This document shows, piece by piece, positions 1 to 9,312 of a stretch of DNA of 64,000 nucleotides. Within the stretch, counting starts at the first letter, position 1, and each line of letters starts with the position of its first letter. This DNA is from MGBC163016 sp964631345 (lineage in GTDB: Bacteria; Actinomycetota; Coriobacteriia; Coriobacteriales; Eggerthellaceae): assembly GCA_964631345.1 (NCBI GenBank), contig CAZVWE010000001.1:124001-188000 (forward strand), read 5' to 3'. Below the pieces are notes generated by a model that was not told the origin of the DNA, searched no databases, and was given only the letters and a program-made list of their open reading frames with translations. Made by a program: the position numbers and the translations under genes.

Positions 1-1
1 T

Positions 2-1264
2 GGCATCCTTTTTATATTGCTTATTGCATATGTTGCGATCGCATATGCTATGTATAAAAAGATCCTCCCACTTGCATCTAAAGCAGCAAGTAAATCCAAT
101 AAATTGTCAGGTGTCTTATCTGATGCAGTCACAAATATCATGGCCGTAAAAACTTATGGCCGCGAAGACTACGAGCGTGATTTATTCACGAAGACTGATG
201 CAGAAACAGCTGCAGCAGAGTCTGTGAATATGCGAGCAACTATCAAACGTGGAGCTATGACATCATCTATGATCGTGTTAATGATGTCGGTAGTCACAAT
301 TTTTATTGCAGGCGGAAATGCATGGTTTGGAATAAGCGCCGGCATGTTGGTCATGATGTTCAACTACACATACAACCTAACCATGCGATTCAATATGATC
401 AATTCGCTTCTACAACGCATGAATAAAATCTTTGGCGACGCATCAGAAATGACAAATATTCTTGATGAACCAACTCTTGTAGCCGATGTTTCAGACGCAA
501 AGCCACTAGTTGTAACAGAGGGGAAAATAGACATTTTAGATCTTGGATTTTCATACGATGACTCAAGGCAAAATGTATCCGTATTTAAGGATCTAACACT
601 ACATATCCCTAGTGGTCAAAGAATTGGACTTGTTGGTCAATCAGGCGCTGGAAAAACGACTTTGACTAAACTTCTACTTCGTTTATCCGATGTACAAACT
701 GGACATATACTTGTCGACGGACAAGACATCTCAACTCACACCCAACAAAGCTTAAGACAACAAGTGGCATACGTACCTCAAGAAGCGCTTTTGTTTCATA
801 GATCGATTGCGGAAAACATAGCATATGGAAAACCTGATGCAACCCAAGCAGAAATTGAAGAAGCGGCACGTCTTGCAAACGCATATGAGTTTATTGAAAA
901 CTTGCCTGACGGATTTAATACCTTAGTAGGTGAGCGAGGTATCAAACTCTCAGGTGGCCAACGTCAAAGGATAGCCATTGCTCGTGCGATTCTTGCAGAC
1001 GCCCCAATTCTCGTGCTCGATGAAGCAACTAGTGCGCTTGATTCAGAAAGCGAAGCACAAGTACAGGGTGCTCTTAAGAACTTAATGCGTGGACGCACTT
1101 CAATAGTTGTAGCCCACAGGTTATCCACTGTTGCATCCCTTGATAGAATCGTAGTTCTCCGCGATGGCGTTATCGTTGAAGACGGCACGCATGAAGAACT
1201 GCTTGCACATGATGGAGAGTACGCCCATCTTTGGGATAGACAGACTGGTGCTTTCCTTGAGTGA
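2..1264 (+). CDS. ABC exporter, fused permease/ATPase (5' truncated)
   Basis: The reading frame is open to the first base, so the gene starts before the window and only about 420 C-terminal residues are visible. It encodes the end of an ABC transmembrane domain with hydrophobic segments, followed by a complete nucleotide-binding domain. Walker A reads GQSGAGKTT, the signature LSGGQRQR, Walker B ILVLDEATSALD, and the H-loop VVAHRLSTV. This layout is that of type I ABC exporters (lipid, peptide or drug export), which work as homo- or heterodimers in the cytoplasmic membrane. Such genes often come in pairs, so the partner could lie upstream. The substrate cannot be told. It ends just before a hairpin shared with the convergent metQ. 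Confidence 0.93.
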   Translation, partial: GILFILLIAYVAIAYAMYKKILPLASKAASKSNKLSGVLSDAVTNIMAVKTYGREDYERDLFTKTDAETAAAESVNMRATIKRGAMTSSMIVLMMSVVTIFIAGGNAWFGISAGMLVMMFNYTYNLTMRFNMINSLLQRMNKIFGDASEMTNILDEPTLVADVSDAKPLVVTEGKIDILDLGFSYDDSRQNVSVFKDLTLHIPSGQRIGLVGQSGAGKTTLTKLLLRLSDVQTGHILVDGQDISTHTQQSLRQQVAYVPQEALLFHRSIAENIAYGKPDATQAEIEEAARLANAYEFIENLPDGFNTLVGERGIKLSGGQRQRIAIARAILADAPILVLDEATSALDSESEAQVQGALKNLMRGRTSIVVAHRLSTVASLDRIVVLRDGVIVEDGTHEELLAHDGEYAHLWDRQTGAFLE

Positions 1265-1276
1265 TTGATATAAACA

Positions 1277-1304
1277 AAGCAGGCCACCATGAGGTGACCT
1301 GCTT
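1277..1304. terminator. Bidirectional hairpin between ABC exporter and metQ
   Basis: Arms of 12 bases (AAGCAGGCCACC and GGTGACCTGCTT) pair with one mismatch around a 4-base loop. It sits 12 bases after the ABC exporter stop and about 50 bases from the convergent metQ stop. A second weaker dyad (GTAAATC / GATTTAC) follows up to about 1342. Poly-T tracts are short, so termination is inferred from position and structure. Confidence 0.6.
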
Positions 1305-1356
1305 GCTTGTAAATCTATTGCTATCAATATCTATTGATTTACGTACCGTCGCATTA

Positions 1357-2235
1357 TTACTCAACATCAAACAGAGTTATAACTGCTCCATTGTAGGTTT
1401 CATCAATGAACTGCTTCACAGCATCTGATTGAACAGCATTAACCAAAGCTTGAATCTTAGGCTCATCTTGAGTGCCTTCGAGAACAGCAATCACATTCAC
1501 ATATGCCTCGGCTGCCTCACCTGTATTGGACTCAACAGCTATCGCACTTGCAACATCAATTCCAGCATTCAGGGCAAAGTTACCATTGATTGCAGCTAAA
1601 GCAACCTCATCAAGTGTACGAGGAACTTGCGCAGCTTCTACCTCTTTAATTTGAAGATTCTTTGGGTTGTCTTCAATATCAACAACGGTAGCGGTTAGAC
1701 CTACACCATCCTTTAATGTGATGAGGCCTTCTTGTTGCAAAAGCAACAAAGCGCGAGCTTCGTTTGTGGTGTCATTAGGAACAGTTACAGTTGCTCCGTC
1801 CGGAATATCTGCAATGCTCTCATATTGATTAGAGTAAAGACCGAATGGCTCAAAGTGAATTCCCGCAGCAGATGCAAGATGTGTTCCATTTTCCTCATTA
1901 AAATCATTTAAATAAGTAATATGCTGGAAGTAGTTTGCGTCAAGCTCACCCTCTTCAAGGGCAGTATTTGGCATAACGTAATCGTTATACTCAACAATTT
2001 CTAGCGTATAACCTTCCTCAGCAAGAGTATCTTTTACAACATTTAAAATCTCTGCATGAGGTGTTGGATTTGCCCCAACCTTGATAACATTATCTGCCTC
2101 AGATGCAGAACCTGCTGTATTTGCTGAAGCATTACCACCGGTTGAACTTCCGCCAGCACATCCCGCAAGTCCAAAGGCCGCAAGACTTGCAGCTACAACA
2201 GCTGCTACCAGTTTTGTCACTTTAGGTGTTTTCAT
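1357..2235 (-). CDS. metQ: Methionine ABC transporter substrate-binding lipoprotein
   Basis: A 292-residue NlpA/MetQ family lipoprotein that binds D/L-methionine outside the membrane and delivers it to MetNI. The N-terminus is a lipoprotein signal peptide with lipobox LAGC (lipidated Cys26) and a Ser/Gly/Asn-rich linker. The mature domain opens with IKVGANPTPHAEIL and carries the YFQH stretch found in the family. It is the last gene of metN-metI-metQ, 30 bases after metI. The neighbouring cysK makes a sulfur amino acid context likely, but the ligand was assigned by family similarity only. Confidence 0.93.
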   Translation of the reverse strand: MKTPKVTKLVAAVVAASLAAFGLAGCAGGSSTGGNASANTAGSASEADNVIKVGANPTPHAEILNVVKDTLAEEGYTLEIVEYNDYVMPNTALEEGELDANYFQHITYLNDFNEENGTHLASAAGIHFEPFGLYSNQYESIADIPDGATVTVPNDTTNEARALLLLQQEGLITLKDGVGLTATVVDIEDNPKNLQIKEVEAAQVPRTLDEVALAAINGNFALNAGIDVASAIAVESNTGEAAEAYVNVIAVLEGTQDEPKIQALVNAVQSDAVKQFIDETYNGAVITLFDVE

Positions 2236-2265
2236 GTTCTTGATCTCCTTTATCTACCCAATTAC

Positions 2266-2925
2266 TCAACGTAACCTTTTATCTGTTTTGCTTACCAATT
2301 TGAGACCGCCCTCTTGGAATATTTGAACGATCACAACCAGCAATGCAACGGTCACCAACATCACATCGGTTTGATACCGGTAATAACCATAATTAATAGC
2401 GATTGCTCCCAATCCTCCGCCTCCAACAAATCCAGCCATCGCCGAATATCCAAGAATAGTTGCAAGCGAAATAGTTGCACCCACAAGAAGCGAAGGTCGA
2501 GCTTCAGGTAAAAACACCTTATAAATCATTTGCCATGAAGAAGATCCCATAGCCCGGGCTGCCTCAATGACGCCCGTGTCCACCTCCTTAAGCGATGACT
2601 CCACCATACGCGCAACATAAGGCGCTGCAGCCACAACCAATGGAACTATCGTTGCGGTAGAACCTATCGTTGTACCAACTACAGCACGCGTAAATGGAAG
2701 AATCGCAACTAAAAGGATCAAAAATGGAACAGAGCGAAGTATGTTTACGATTATGCCGACGATTAAATTCACAGCACGGTTTTGTTTGATCCCGTTATCT
2801 CCTGTGATATATAAAATAACTCCCAAGGGCACGCCTAATACATATGCAATGGCAGTAGAAACAATCGTCATATAGAGCGTTTCCCATGTACCTGTTGCTA
2901 TAAGATCAATAAGCTCAGGCGACAT
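2266..2925 (-). CDS. metI: Methionine ABC transporter permease
   Basis: A 219-residue inner-membrane permease of the MetI family with five or six predicted hydrophobic segments and the EAA-like loop (EAARAMGSSSWQMI) that docks on MetN. The ATG at 2925 is preferred over the longer frame because AGGAGGGG lies 8 bases before it. The start overlaps the end of metN by 11 bases, which suggests translational coupling. It forms the channel for methionine import. Confidence 0.94.
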   Translation of the reverse strand: MSPELIDLIATGTWETLYMTIVSTAIAYVLGVPLGVILYITGDNGIKQNRAVNLIVGIIVNILRSVPFLILLVAILPFTRAVVGTTIGSTATIVPLVVAAAPYVARMVESSLKEVDTGVIEAARAMGSSSWQMIYKVFLPEARPSLLVGATISLATILGYSAMAGFVGGGGLGAIAINYGYYRYQTDVMLVTVALLVVIVQIFQEGGLKLVSKTDKRLR

Positions 2926-3916
2926 CAGCACTCCCCTCCTCAAAAGCAATTCCGCGACCACGCAGGTAATCTTTCACCTTTGTTTGCGAAGCATCATCGG
3001 GCGGAAGCTCAATAATCATCTGGCCAAACGGCTTGCCATCTAGATTGACAGTATTTGCGCTCAAGATGCTCACCATGACATTGCACTGAAGTGCCATATC
3101 AGAGATAACCGGATTTCCAGATTCCTCTCCAGTAAATGCCAATCGCAACGTATTCGGCGCAAGCTTTATATCTTGATTTGACTGCGAAGGAGAAATTAAT
3201 TTCCTTGCAGTTTCAGATTGAGGCTTTATGAAGACATCGCGAACAAAGCCACGCTCCATAATTTCGCCTTCACTCATAACAGCAACTTTGCTACAAATCT
3301 GCTCAACTACACGCATCTCATGCGTGATAACAACGATGGTCACACCAAGCTTTTCATTCAGCTTTTTCAAAAGATCAAGAATTGATGAAGTGGTTATTGG
3401 ATCAAGCGCACTAGTCGCCTCATCGCAAAGAATAATCTTTGGGTCTGACGCAAGAGCACGTGCAATTGCAACTCTTTGTTTCTGACCACCTGAAAGCTGA
3501 CTTGGATAGGAATCGGCCTTGTCTTTAAGGTCAACCAACTCAAGTAATTCTTGCACCCGTTGATGTGATTTAGCTTTAGGAACCCCATCAATATCTAAGG
3601 GGTAGCGCACATTTTCAAAAACCGTGCTTTGCGACAAAAGATTAAATTGCTGAAATATCATTCCGATATTTTTACGCGCTTCACGAAGTTGTTTAGGCTT
3701 TAAATCCATCAGATTAACGCCATCTATGATAACTTCACCTGAAGTTGGACGTTCAAGTAGATTGATACAACGAACAAGTGTTGACTTGCCAGCGCCAGAA
3801 AAACCGATGATGCCATAAATGTCGCCATCGTTAATCTCAAGGCTGACTCCATTTACTGCATGTACGAGGTTTTTTCCAACTTTAAAAGTTTTCGTTATGT
3901 CTTTTAGTTCAATCAA
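2915..3916 (-). CDS. metN: Methionine ABC transporter ATP-binding protein
   Basis: A 333-residue ATPase. Walker A GFSGAGKS is at about residues 38-45, the signature LSGGQKQR near 140, and Walker B IILCDEATSALD follows. The last 80 residues form a NIL domain, the regulatory module by which MetN senses intracellular methionine (transinhibition). It is first in metNIQ. No SAM riboswitch or T-box hallmark was found in the roughly 290-base leader. Confidence 0.95.
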   Translation of the reverse strand: MIELKDITKTFKVGKNLVHAVNGVSLEINDGDIYGIIGFSGAGKSTLVRCINLLERPTSGEVIIDGVNLMDLKPKQLREARKNIGMIFQQFNLLSQSTVFENVRYPLDIDGVPKAKSHQRVQELLELVDLKDKADSYPSQLSGGQKQRVAIARALASDPKIILCDEATSALDPITTSSILDLLKKLNEKLGVTIVVITHEMRVVEQICSKVAVMSEGEIMERGFVRDVFIKPQSETARKLISPSQSNQDIKLAPNTLRLAFTGEESGNPVISDMALQCNVMVSILSANTVNLDGKPFGQMIIELPPDDASQTKVKDYLRGRGIAFEEGSADVA

Positions 3917-4204
3917 ACTATTACCTTAAGCAATCTAGTGTTTAATGTTTCATCTTGAGCAGCGCTTGAGATTCTAAAACAATGCGAAAGCCCTGCAAAA
4001 TACTTAATCCTTATGATTAGATATCGTTGATTATGATAACTGAATTCACGCTTGCACCGATATTGAACTGACGGCGTCGAACTTATTTATCGCAGGCTAA
4101 ATACCTTAAGTTTTCAAAACGGAATTGCTTTAGAAAGCTTACCCGAACCTGCAAACACCTTTAATAAAATCTCCTTATTCAACTTGCAGCCTAGGAGGGC
4201 ATAT

Positions 4205-4579
4205 ATGAGATTTTTACTTAGGTGGGTCATAACAGCGCTGGCAGTTGCTGCTGCTGTATGGCTAGTTCCTGGGATTGACATAATCGGTGGAGATTCAGCA
4301 TGGATTGGAATTGCTCTATTTGGATTAATTCTTTCGCTGATTAATATATCGATCAAGCCTATTTTGCAGATCCTTTCATTGCCAGTAACTATTCTCACCT
4401 TAGGTATTTTCTATTTAATCGTGAATACACTATTGCTTTATATAGCTGCATGGCTTGCTAATGGTCTTTTTGGTGTTGGCTTTTTTATTGAGGGTTTCGG
4501 AAGCGCATTTTTCGCATCTATCGTTATTTCAATAGTAAGCGCTATCGTAAATGCAATTATCGCACCTGAAGCTGCATAG
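4205..4579 (+). CDS. Small membrane protein, PF04020 (phage holin 4_2-like)
   Basis: A 124-residue protein made almost entirely of four hydrophobic segments. The LRWVITALAVAAAVWLVPGI start and the SLINISIKPILQILSLP stretch match the PF04020 family, common in bacterial chromosomes and of unknown function. The ATG at 4205 has AGGAGGG 4 bases upstream and is chosen over an earlier start. It is transcribed alone, divergent from metN and convergent with cysK. No phage genes are nearby, so the holin name should not be read as evidence of a prophage. Confidence 0.82.
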   Translation: MRFLLRWVITALAVAAAVWLVPGIDIIGGDSAWIGIALFGLILSLINISIKPILQILSLPVTILTLGIFYLIVNTLLLYIAAWLANGLFGVGFFIEGFGSAFFASIVISIVSAIVNAIIAPEAA

Positions 4580-4695
4580 GGTGCGATTATTCATTAGCAC
4601 AAATACAGAGACCTGATCACTCGATTCGGAAGAGAAATGCAAATTACCGATTATCCATTAGCACTAATATTAGTGACTAGAACTCCTAAATTCTC

Positions 4696-5622
4696 TTAAG
4701 AAAATAAAGGCGTTGAAAGATATCTCTCGCCTGTATCTGGGAGCATCACAACTATTCTTTTCCCAGCATTTTCAGGCCGCTTAGCCACCTCAGTTGCTGC
4801 CCAAAGAGCTGCCCCAGATGAAATACCAGCAAGGATTCCCTCGTTTTGAGCCAATTCGCGACCTGCAGTAAATGCGCCTTCACTTTCGACTGTAATAACT
4901 TCTCCATAGATTGATGTATCTAAAACCTCAGGAATAAAACCAGCTCCTATACCTTGGATTTTGTGCGATCCAGGTTGTCCCCCAGAAAGCACTGGAGAAT
5001 CTGCGGGCTCAACAGCAATAATCTGGACATCAGGATTTTTATCCTTTAAGAAAGCACCAACACCACTAATGGTGCCACCAGTACCAACGCCAGCAACAAA
5101 AATATCTACCTTACCTTCGCTGTCGCGCCAAATTTCAGGACCTGTTGTCTTGAAGTGAATTGCAGGGTTTGCAGGATTAACAAATTGCCCAGGAATAAAT
5201 GAATTCGGAATCTCAGCGGCAAGCTCATCTGCTCTCGCAATTGCTCCCTTCATTCCTAAAGCACCTTCGGTAAGTTCAAGGGTTGCGCCGTATGCCGCCA
5301 TAAGTTGACGTCGTTCAATCGACATTGTTTCAGGCATGCAGATTATGATTTTATTCCCGCGAGCAGAAGCTAGCATCGAAAGCCCAATTCCAGTATTTCC
5401 CGATGTAGGTTCGATGATCACTGTTTCGGAATCTAACTTGCCTGCCTTTTCAGCGTCATCAAGCATTGCCAAAGCAACACGGTCTTTAACTGATCCTCCC
5501 GGATTAAAGCCTTCAACCTTACAAAGAATTTGGGCATTCACTTCATGTAACTTTTCGTACTTAGAAGCTCTCATTAAAGGAGTGTTACCGATAAGCTCTG
5601 ATACTTTCCCAAATTCAGACAT
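4696..5622 (-). CDS. cysK: Cysteine synthase A (O-acetylserine sulfhydrylase)
   Basis: A 308-residue PLP enzyme making cysteine from O-acetylserine and sulfide. It shows the NPGGSVKDR motif with the PLP lysine, the substrate loop PTSGNTGIG, the glycine-rich phosphate-binding GVGTGGTISG, and SSGAALWAA near the C-terminus. Length is normal for CysK. It is transcribed alone; a promoter-like TATAAT buried in a palindrome lies 35-55 bases upstream. No cysE is visible. Confidence 0.95.
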   Translation of the reverse strand: MSEFGKVSELIGNTPLMRASKYEKLHEVNAQILCKVEGFNPGGSVKDRVALAMLDDAEKAGKLDSETVIIEPTSGNTGIGLSMLASARGNKIIICMPETMSIERRQLMAAYGATLELTEGALGMKGAIARADELAAEIPNSFIPGQFVNPANPAIHFKTTGPEIWRDSEGKVDIFVAGVGTGGTISGVGAFLKDKNPDVQIIAVEPADSPVLSGGQPGSHKIQGIGAGFIPEVLDTSIYGEVITVESEGAFTAGRELAQNEGILAGISSGAALWAATEVAKRPENAGKRIVVMLPDTGERYLSTPLFS

Positions 5623-5654
5623 TGCTTTACCTTTCTTGATTTAAATACGCTACA

Positions 5655-5675
5655 TTTGGCGATTATAGCGCCAAA
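5655..5675 (-). promoter_or_regulatory. Palindrome overlapping a TATAAT box upstream of cysK
   Basis: Arms TTTGGCG and CGCCAAA are perfect complements around a 7-base centre. Read on the minus strand the centre contains TATAAT, a perfect sigma-70 -10 box, 33-53 bases before the cysK ATG. No clear -35 box is seen at the usual spacing. A repressor or activator site on the cysK promoter is inferred. Confidence 0.5.
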
Positions 5676-5753
5676 TAATCTCAGTTTATATAAATTCTAG
5701 TAATTTAGTAGACTTTATAAATAACCAATACGCCCGATTTCGCGCAAACCAAT

Positions 5754-7130
5754 TTATCGAACCTTAAAAACGATGAGTCCAAAAAGCGCCAAAGCAAGAG
5801 TTGCCGATATTCCTAACGCCACGTCATATCCTAAAGCAGCACTTGCCGACGCCCCAATAGTTGTCAAAGGAACAAGTGTGATGGCTATCATCATGATTGC
5901 AGTACCAAAAGAGGCACATGCTTGACGTGCGGTAGCAGCAAATGCACTTCCAGACATTGTGGTTTTACCTGGAAGCTTCATCATTCCCCAAGAGGTTAAA
6001 GGTCCAATTAATGAGCTGATACCAATACCTCGTATTGTCTGCATGACAGCAAGTGCCCAAAGTGGTGTTTGATCATTTACAAACGCCATAGAACCTGCAC
6101 CGATCGCCATAAGGATAGAGGCACATATAGCTATAGGTCGTACGCCAACACGATCCATAAGAACACCAGCAAGAGGGTTGAAAACGATGGCACAAATTGT
6201 CGCAGGTATGAATACAACACCCGCATCAAAAGCTGATCTACCTAAAACATTTTGCACAAATAATGGCACGACTAAGGTTATGCCCATAAATGATGCGTAA
6301 AGAATACATTGAGCAATAAAACTTATTCGATAATCCGAAATTTTGAAGATAGACATGTCAATGAGAGGGTTCTTTATACGCATCTGACGAAAAACGAAGA
6401 CTACAAGAAATAGCACACCGATCAGCAGCGGAATTATTACAAACATATCTGTAAGTGGCATATTTGCTGCATTAGTCAACCCCAAAAGCAGGCCACCAAA
6501 ACCTAGTGTTGAAAGAAGAAACGATAAAAAGTCTAGATTAGAATCGCGCGCAGGTGCTCCCTCTTTTGGAATAACAATCAAAGCTGCAATAACAAGGATA
6601 ATCACAACACCTGCAAGTATCACAAAGAAACTTCGCCATCCAAGTGTGTCCACCAAAGCGCCACCAATAATGGGTCCGATATTCGGGGCAAAACCTAATG
6701 CGATTCCCCCTATACCCATTGCCGTCCCATTAAGGTTACGTGGAAAGTGTGTCATCGCCATCGCTTGAATCATTGGCATTGTTATGCCGGCAGCTGCAGC
6801 TTGTGGAATACGTCCAATTATTAAAACAATGAAATTTGGTGCGAAAAAATCAATTGCTGCACCTAAAAGAAACAAACCCAAAGCAACTAAAGTTAAACGT
6901 CGGATATCCATCTTATTAGAAAGATGTGTAACTAAAGGCACAGTAATCCCGACAACCAACATGTATATTGTGGTTAGCCATTGACTCTCAGACTCAACAG
7001 TGCCGAATGTTGCTTCTACTCCAGAAAGCATCGAATTCATAACCGTTTGAGTCAGAGAACCAAACGCGCACGTTATGGAAACTATCGCAAATATTGCCCA
7101 GGTTCTACCAAGTCCTTTGCTTTCTGTCAC
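5754..7130 (-). CDS. MFS transporter, DHA2 drug:proton antiporter type
   Basis: A roughly 458-residue carrier with about 14 predicted membrane segments, typical of the DHA2 (EmrB/QacA) group. Motif C-like GIALGFAPNIGPIIGGAL follows TM5. The GTG at 7130 is preferred because GGGTGG precedes it and the product then starts close to TM1; a TTG 42 bases upstream is the alternative. Likely exports drugs or amphipathic metabolites across the cytoplasmic membrane using the proton gradient. Substrate unknown. It follows the OPT gene by 67 bases on the same strand. Confidence 0.87.
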   Translation of the reverse strand: MTESKGLGRTWAIFAIVSITCAFGSLTQTVMNSMLSGVEATFGTVESESQWLTTIYMLVVGITVPLVTHLSNKMDIRRLTLVALGLFLLGAAIDFFAPNFIVLIIGRIPQAAAAGITMPMIQAMAMTHFPRNLNGTAMGIGGIALGFAPNIGPIIGGALVDTLGWRSFFVILAGVVIILVIAALIVIPKEGAPARDSNLDFLSFLLSTLGFGGLLLGLTNAANMPLTDMFVIIPLLIGVLFLVVFVFRQMRIKNPLIDMSIFKISDYRISFIAQCILYASFMGITLVVPLFVQNVLGRSAFDAGVVFIPATICAIVFNPLAGVLMDRVGVRPIAICASILMAIGAGSMAFVNDQTPLWALAVMQTIRGIGISSLIGPLTSWGMMKLPGKTTMSGSAFAATARQACASFGTAIMMIAITLVPLTTIGASASAALGYDVALGISATLALALFGLIVFKVR

Positions 7131-7197
7131 GCTGCCACCCGTTTCATATAGGCCAATTTCAAGACCGTCCAAACACGCTTATATATGCAAACACGTA

Positions 7198-9135
7198 CTA
7201 CATAAATGCAGAAGCCGAAAGAACAAGTGCTAAAACAACACCGACAATCGATTCCCCACCTAATAGTCCAGAAGCCACGATTAATCCAGAGTTCGAATCC
7301 CCCGCACGCATCTGATCATCTGCATCACAGCTAATACACGCCTTGTCTTCTACATTAGTTTTTAATGCTCTGCGTTTTTGGATCGCATCATATGCAATTC
7401 TTACGAGAGCACCCAAAAACGCCGTAAGCGACATATAAAACGGTAGATATATTCCAAGACCTAACATCATTGACGGGAATCTAACCAAATAAAGAACAAA
7501 GCCAACAACAACTCCCACAATAAAGGCTGGAACATTTTGGATCCCTGAAACCATTGATGCAACAACACTTGCTTGGGCAGACACAAATTCTTTGCCAACA
7601 CCAAATGCATCCGCCCCATATGCTGTAAATAGAGCCTGCATAGCGATAACAGCAACAACAGAGCCAACAACAGCACCGATTCCTTGGCCGATCCATTGCG
7701 CTTTTGGACTTGTTTTAAGCACATAGCCAGCATGGAAGTCATTCATGACATCACCTGCAAGACCGCATGCGCATGCCACCAAACCACATATTACAAAGAG
7801 CTTCGCACCACTAGTCTGAAAGCACACCATAACAAGCAAGACCACTATGATTCCAAATATTTCCATTGGATCAATCCCTGTCTGCCCTACTGATTGGGCA
7901 GACATCGCGCATGCCACAAAAGCACCAACCACGATAAAAGCAGAAACAGCAGGTGGCAGACCAAGTGCAATACAAGCTGCGGCAGCAGCACAAACAACTA
8001 TAAAAGCCCCAATTCCTGCACGTTTTAAAATCCTAGAATCCGTCACCGCATCCGTTGTATTTCTATATTTTTTAGAGCCAGATCCCATACACATAGAATC
8101 GGCTCTTAACCCCAGAAGCTTAGAATTGCGCCACGATTTACCAACTCCAGAGGCTATCGATCGTGCACCCTTAGGAATAATGTCACGCACGATAACTGCT
8201 ACTCCGCAACCTATCATGCATCCCATTCCAAGACACGAAACTATCTGTTGAGCATTTTCAACACTTACTATCCCCATTTGGCTTCCTGCAAATATGATCC
8301 CAAGATTTGCAATCACCCCACCTGCGAACCAAATAAGCACTGCACCTGTTCCTACAAGAAATCCTACAGCAAGCATCATGGGAGAGTTGTAAATTCCAAA
8401 TACCACTCCAGGAATATTTAATTGGCACAACATTGAGGGAATAGCATGTAAGCCATCTCGTAAAAAGCAGTAGATAGCAGCAAACCCCATAGAGCCAAAT
8501 AATTCTTTTGATGCTTTCTTCGAAGCCTGATCTACAGAAGTCCCATCAGCAGACACATCTGCGCCTTCACTATCAACAGACATTTTGCTACCGATTGCAC
8601 CATTAGAAGACGCTTCATCTTCTATATCTCTTTTTCCTGATGCAGCGATTAGGGTCTGCGCCGCAGCTTCTCCTATTGGGTATTCCAAATTTTCGTCTTC
8701 AACAAAGTGCCTTCGAAGTGCAATAGATGCGACAAGCCCAATTGCCGATCCACAAAGTGCAATCCAGAGCATGTCAGACAATGAAATTTCATCAGCGAGT
8801 CCAAGCATCCAAGCACCGGGTATAGTAAATGCAAGTCCACCCGCTATCATGGCTCCACTTGACATAATTGTGTGCGTTACATTTGCCTCATTAAGCGTGC
8901 TTTTATTCTTGCTTATTGCTTTCAATGCAAAAAACGAAATGATGGCTGCAAATACAATTGGCCAAGGAAGTGCTCCCATTTTGAGCGCGGTATAAATCGA
9001 TGATGCGGTGATAATTGCACATCCTATACACCCAACAACAATACCTCTGCCTGTAAGTTGCCCTTTTATTGAACTTAAAGACGCTCTAGTTGAAGACTTA
9101 ACATCCTTTTGATTTGACCCACGACTTCCCAACAT
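7198..9135 (-). CDS. OPT family oligopeptide/metal-chelate transporter
   Basis: A 645-residue polytopic membrane protein of the OPT family (PF03169). The NLEYPIGEAAAQTL motif after the fourth segment and the alternating glycine-rich helices identify it. Bacterial OPT proteins are thought to import small peptides or metal chelates by proton symport. A hydrophilic loop near residues 170-205, rich in Asp/Ser/Ala, separates the N-terminal helices from the rest. The ATG is preceded by GGGG. Substrate unknown. Confidence 0.85.
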   Translation of the reverse strand: MLGSRGSNQKDVKSSTRASLSSIKGQLTGRGIVVGCIGCAIITASSIYTALKMGALPWPIVFAAIISFFALKAISKNKSTLNEANVTHTIMSSGAMIAGGLAFTIPGAWMLGLADEISLSDMLWIALCGSAIGLVASIALRRHFVEDENLEYPIGEAAAQTLIAASGKRDIEDEASSNGAIGSKMSVDSEGADVSADGTSVDQASKKASKELFGSMGFAAIYCFLRDGLHAIPSMLCQLNIPGVVFGIYNSPMMLAVGFLVGTGAVLIWFAGGVIANLGIIFAGSQMGIVSVENAQQIVSCLGMGCMIGCGVAVIVRDIIPKGARSIASGVGKSWRNSKLLGLRADSMCMGSGSKKYRNTTDAVTDSRILKRAGIGAFIVVCAAAAACIALGLPPAVSAFIVVGAFVACAMSAQSVGQTGIDPMEIFGIIVVLLVMVCFQTSGAKLFVICGLVACACGLAGDVMNDFHAGYVLKTSPKAQWIGQGIGAVVGSVVAVIAMQALFTAYGADAFGVGKEFVSAQASVVASMVSGIQNVPAFIVGVVVGFVLYLVRFPSMMLGLGIYLPFYMSLTAFLGALVRIAYDAIQKRRALKTNVEDKACISCDADDQMRAGDSNSGLIVASGLLGGESIVGVVLALVLSASAFM

Positions 9136-9312
9136 TAATCCCCGATTTCGAAACTACTGATAAAAGGTTTACGCATATCTGATTCAACATTGTTTAAAGA
9201 AATAACCAGCTCCGTTATGCGCTGATTGATAATAGCTGAACCAAGCGTATCAACTTGATGTCAAGTAAGCCAATAGCAAACAAGTTCAGGCATACGGCTG
9301 TATGGTCGTATC

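Noticed and set aside
3917..4204. SAM riboswitch or T-box in the metN leader
   Set aside because: No P1/P2-like hallmark of the SAM-I class or T-box sequence could be seen on the minus strand.
4205..4579. Prophage remnant suggested by a holin-like name
   Set aside because: PF04020 is a chromosomal membrane family; no integrase, capsid or lysis genes and no att-like repeats nearby.
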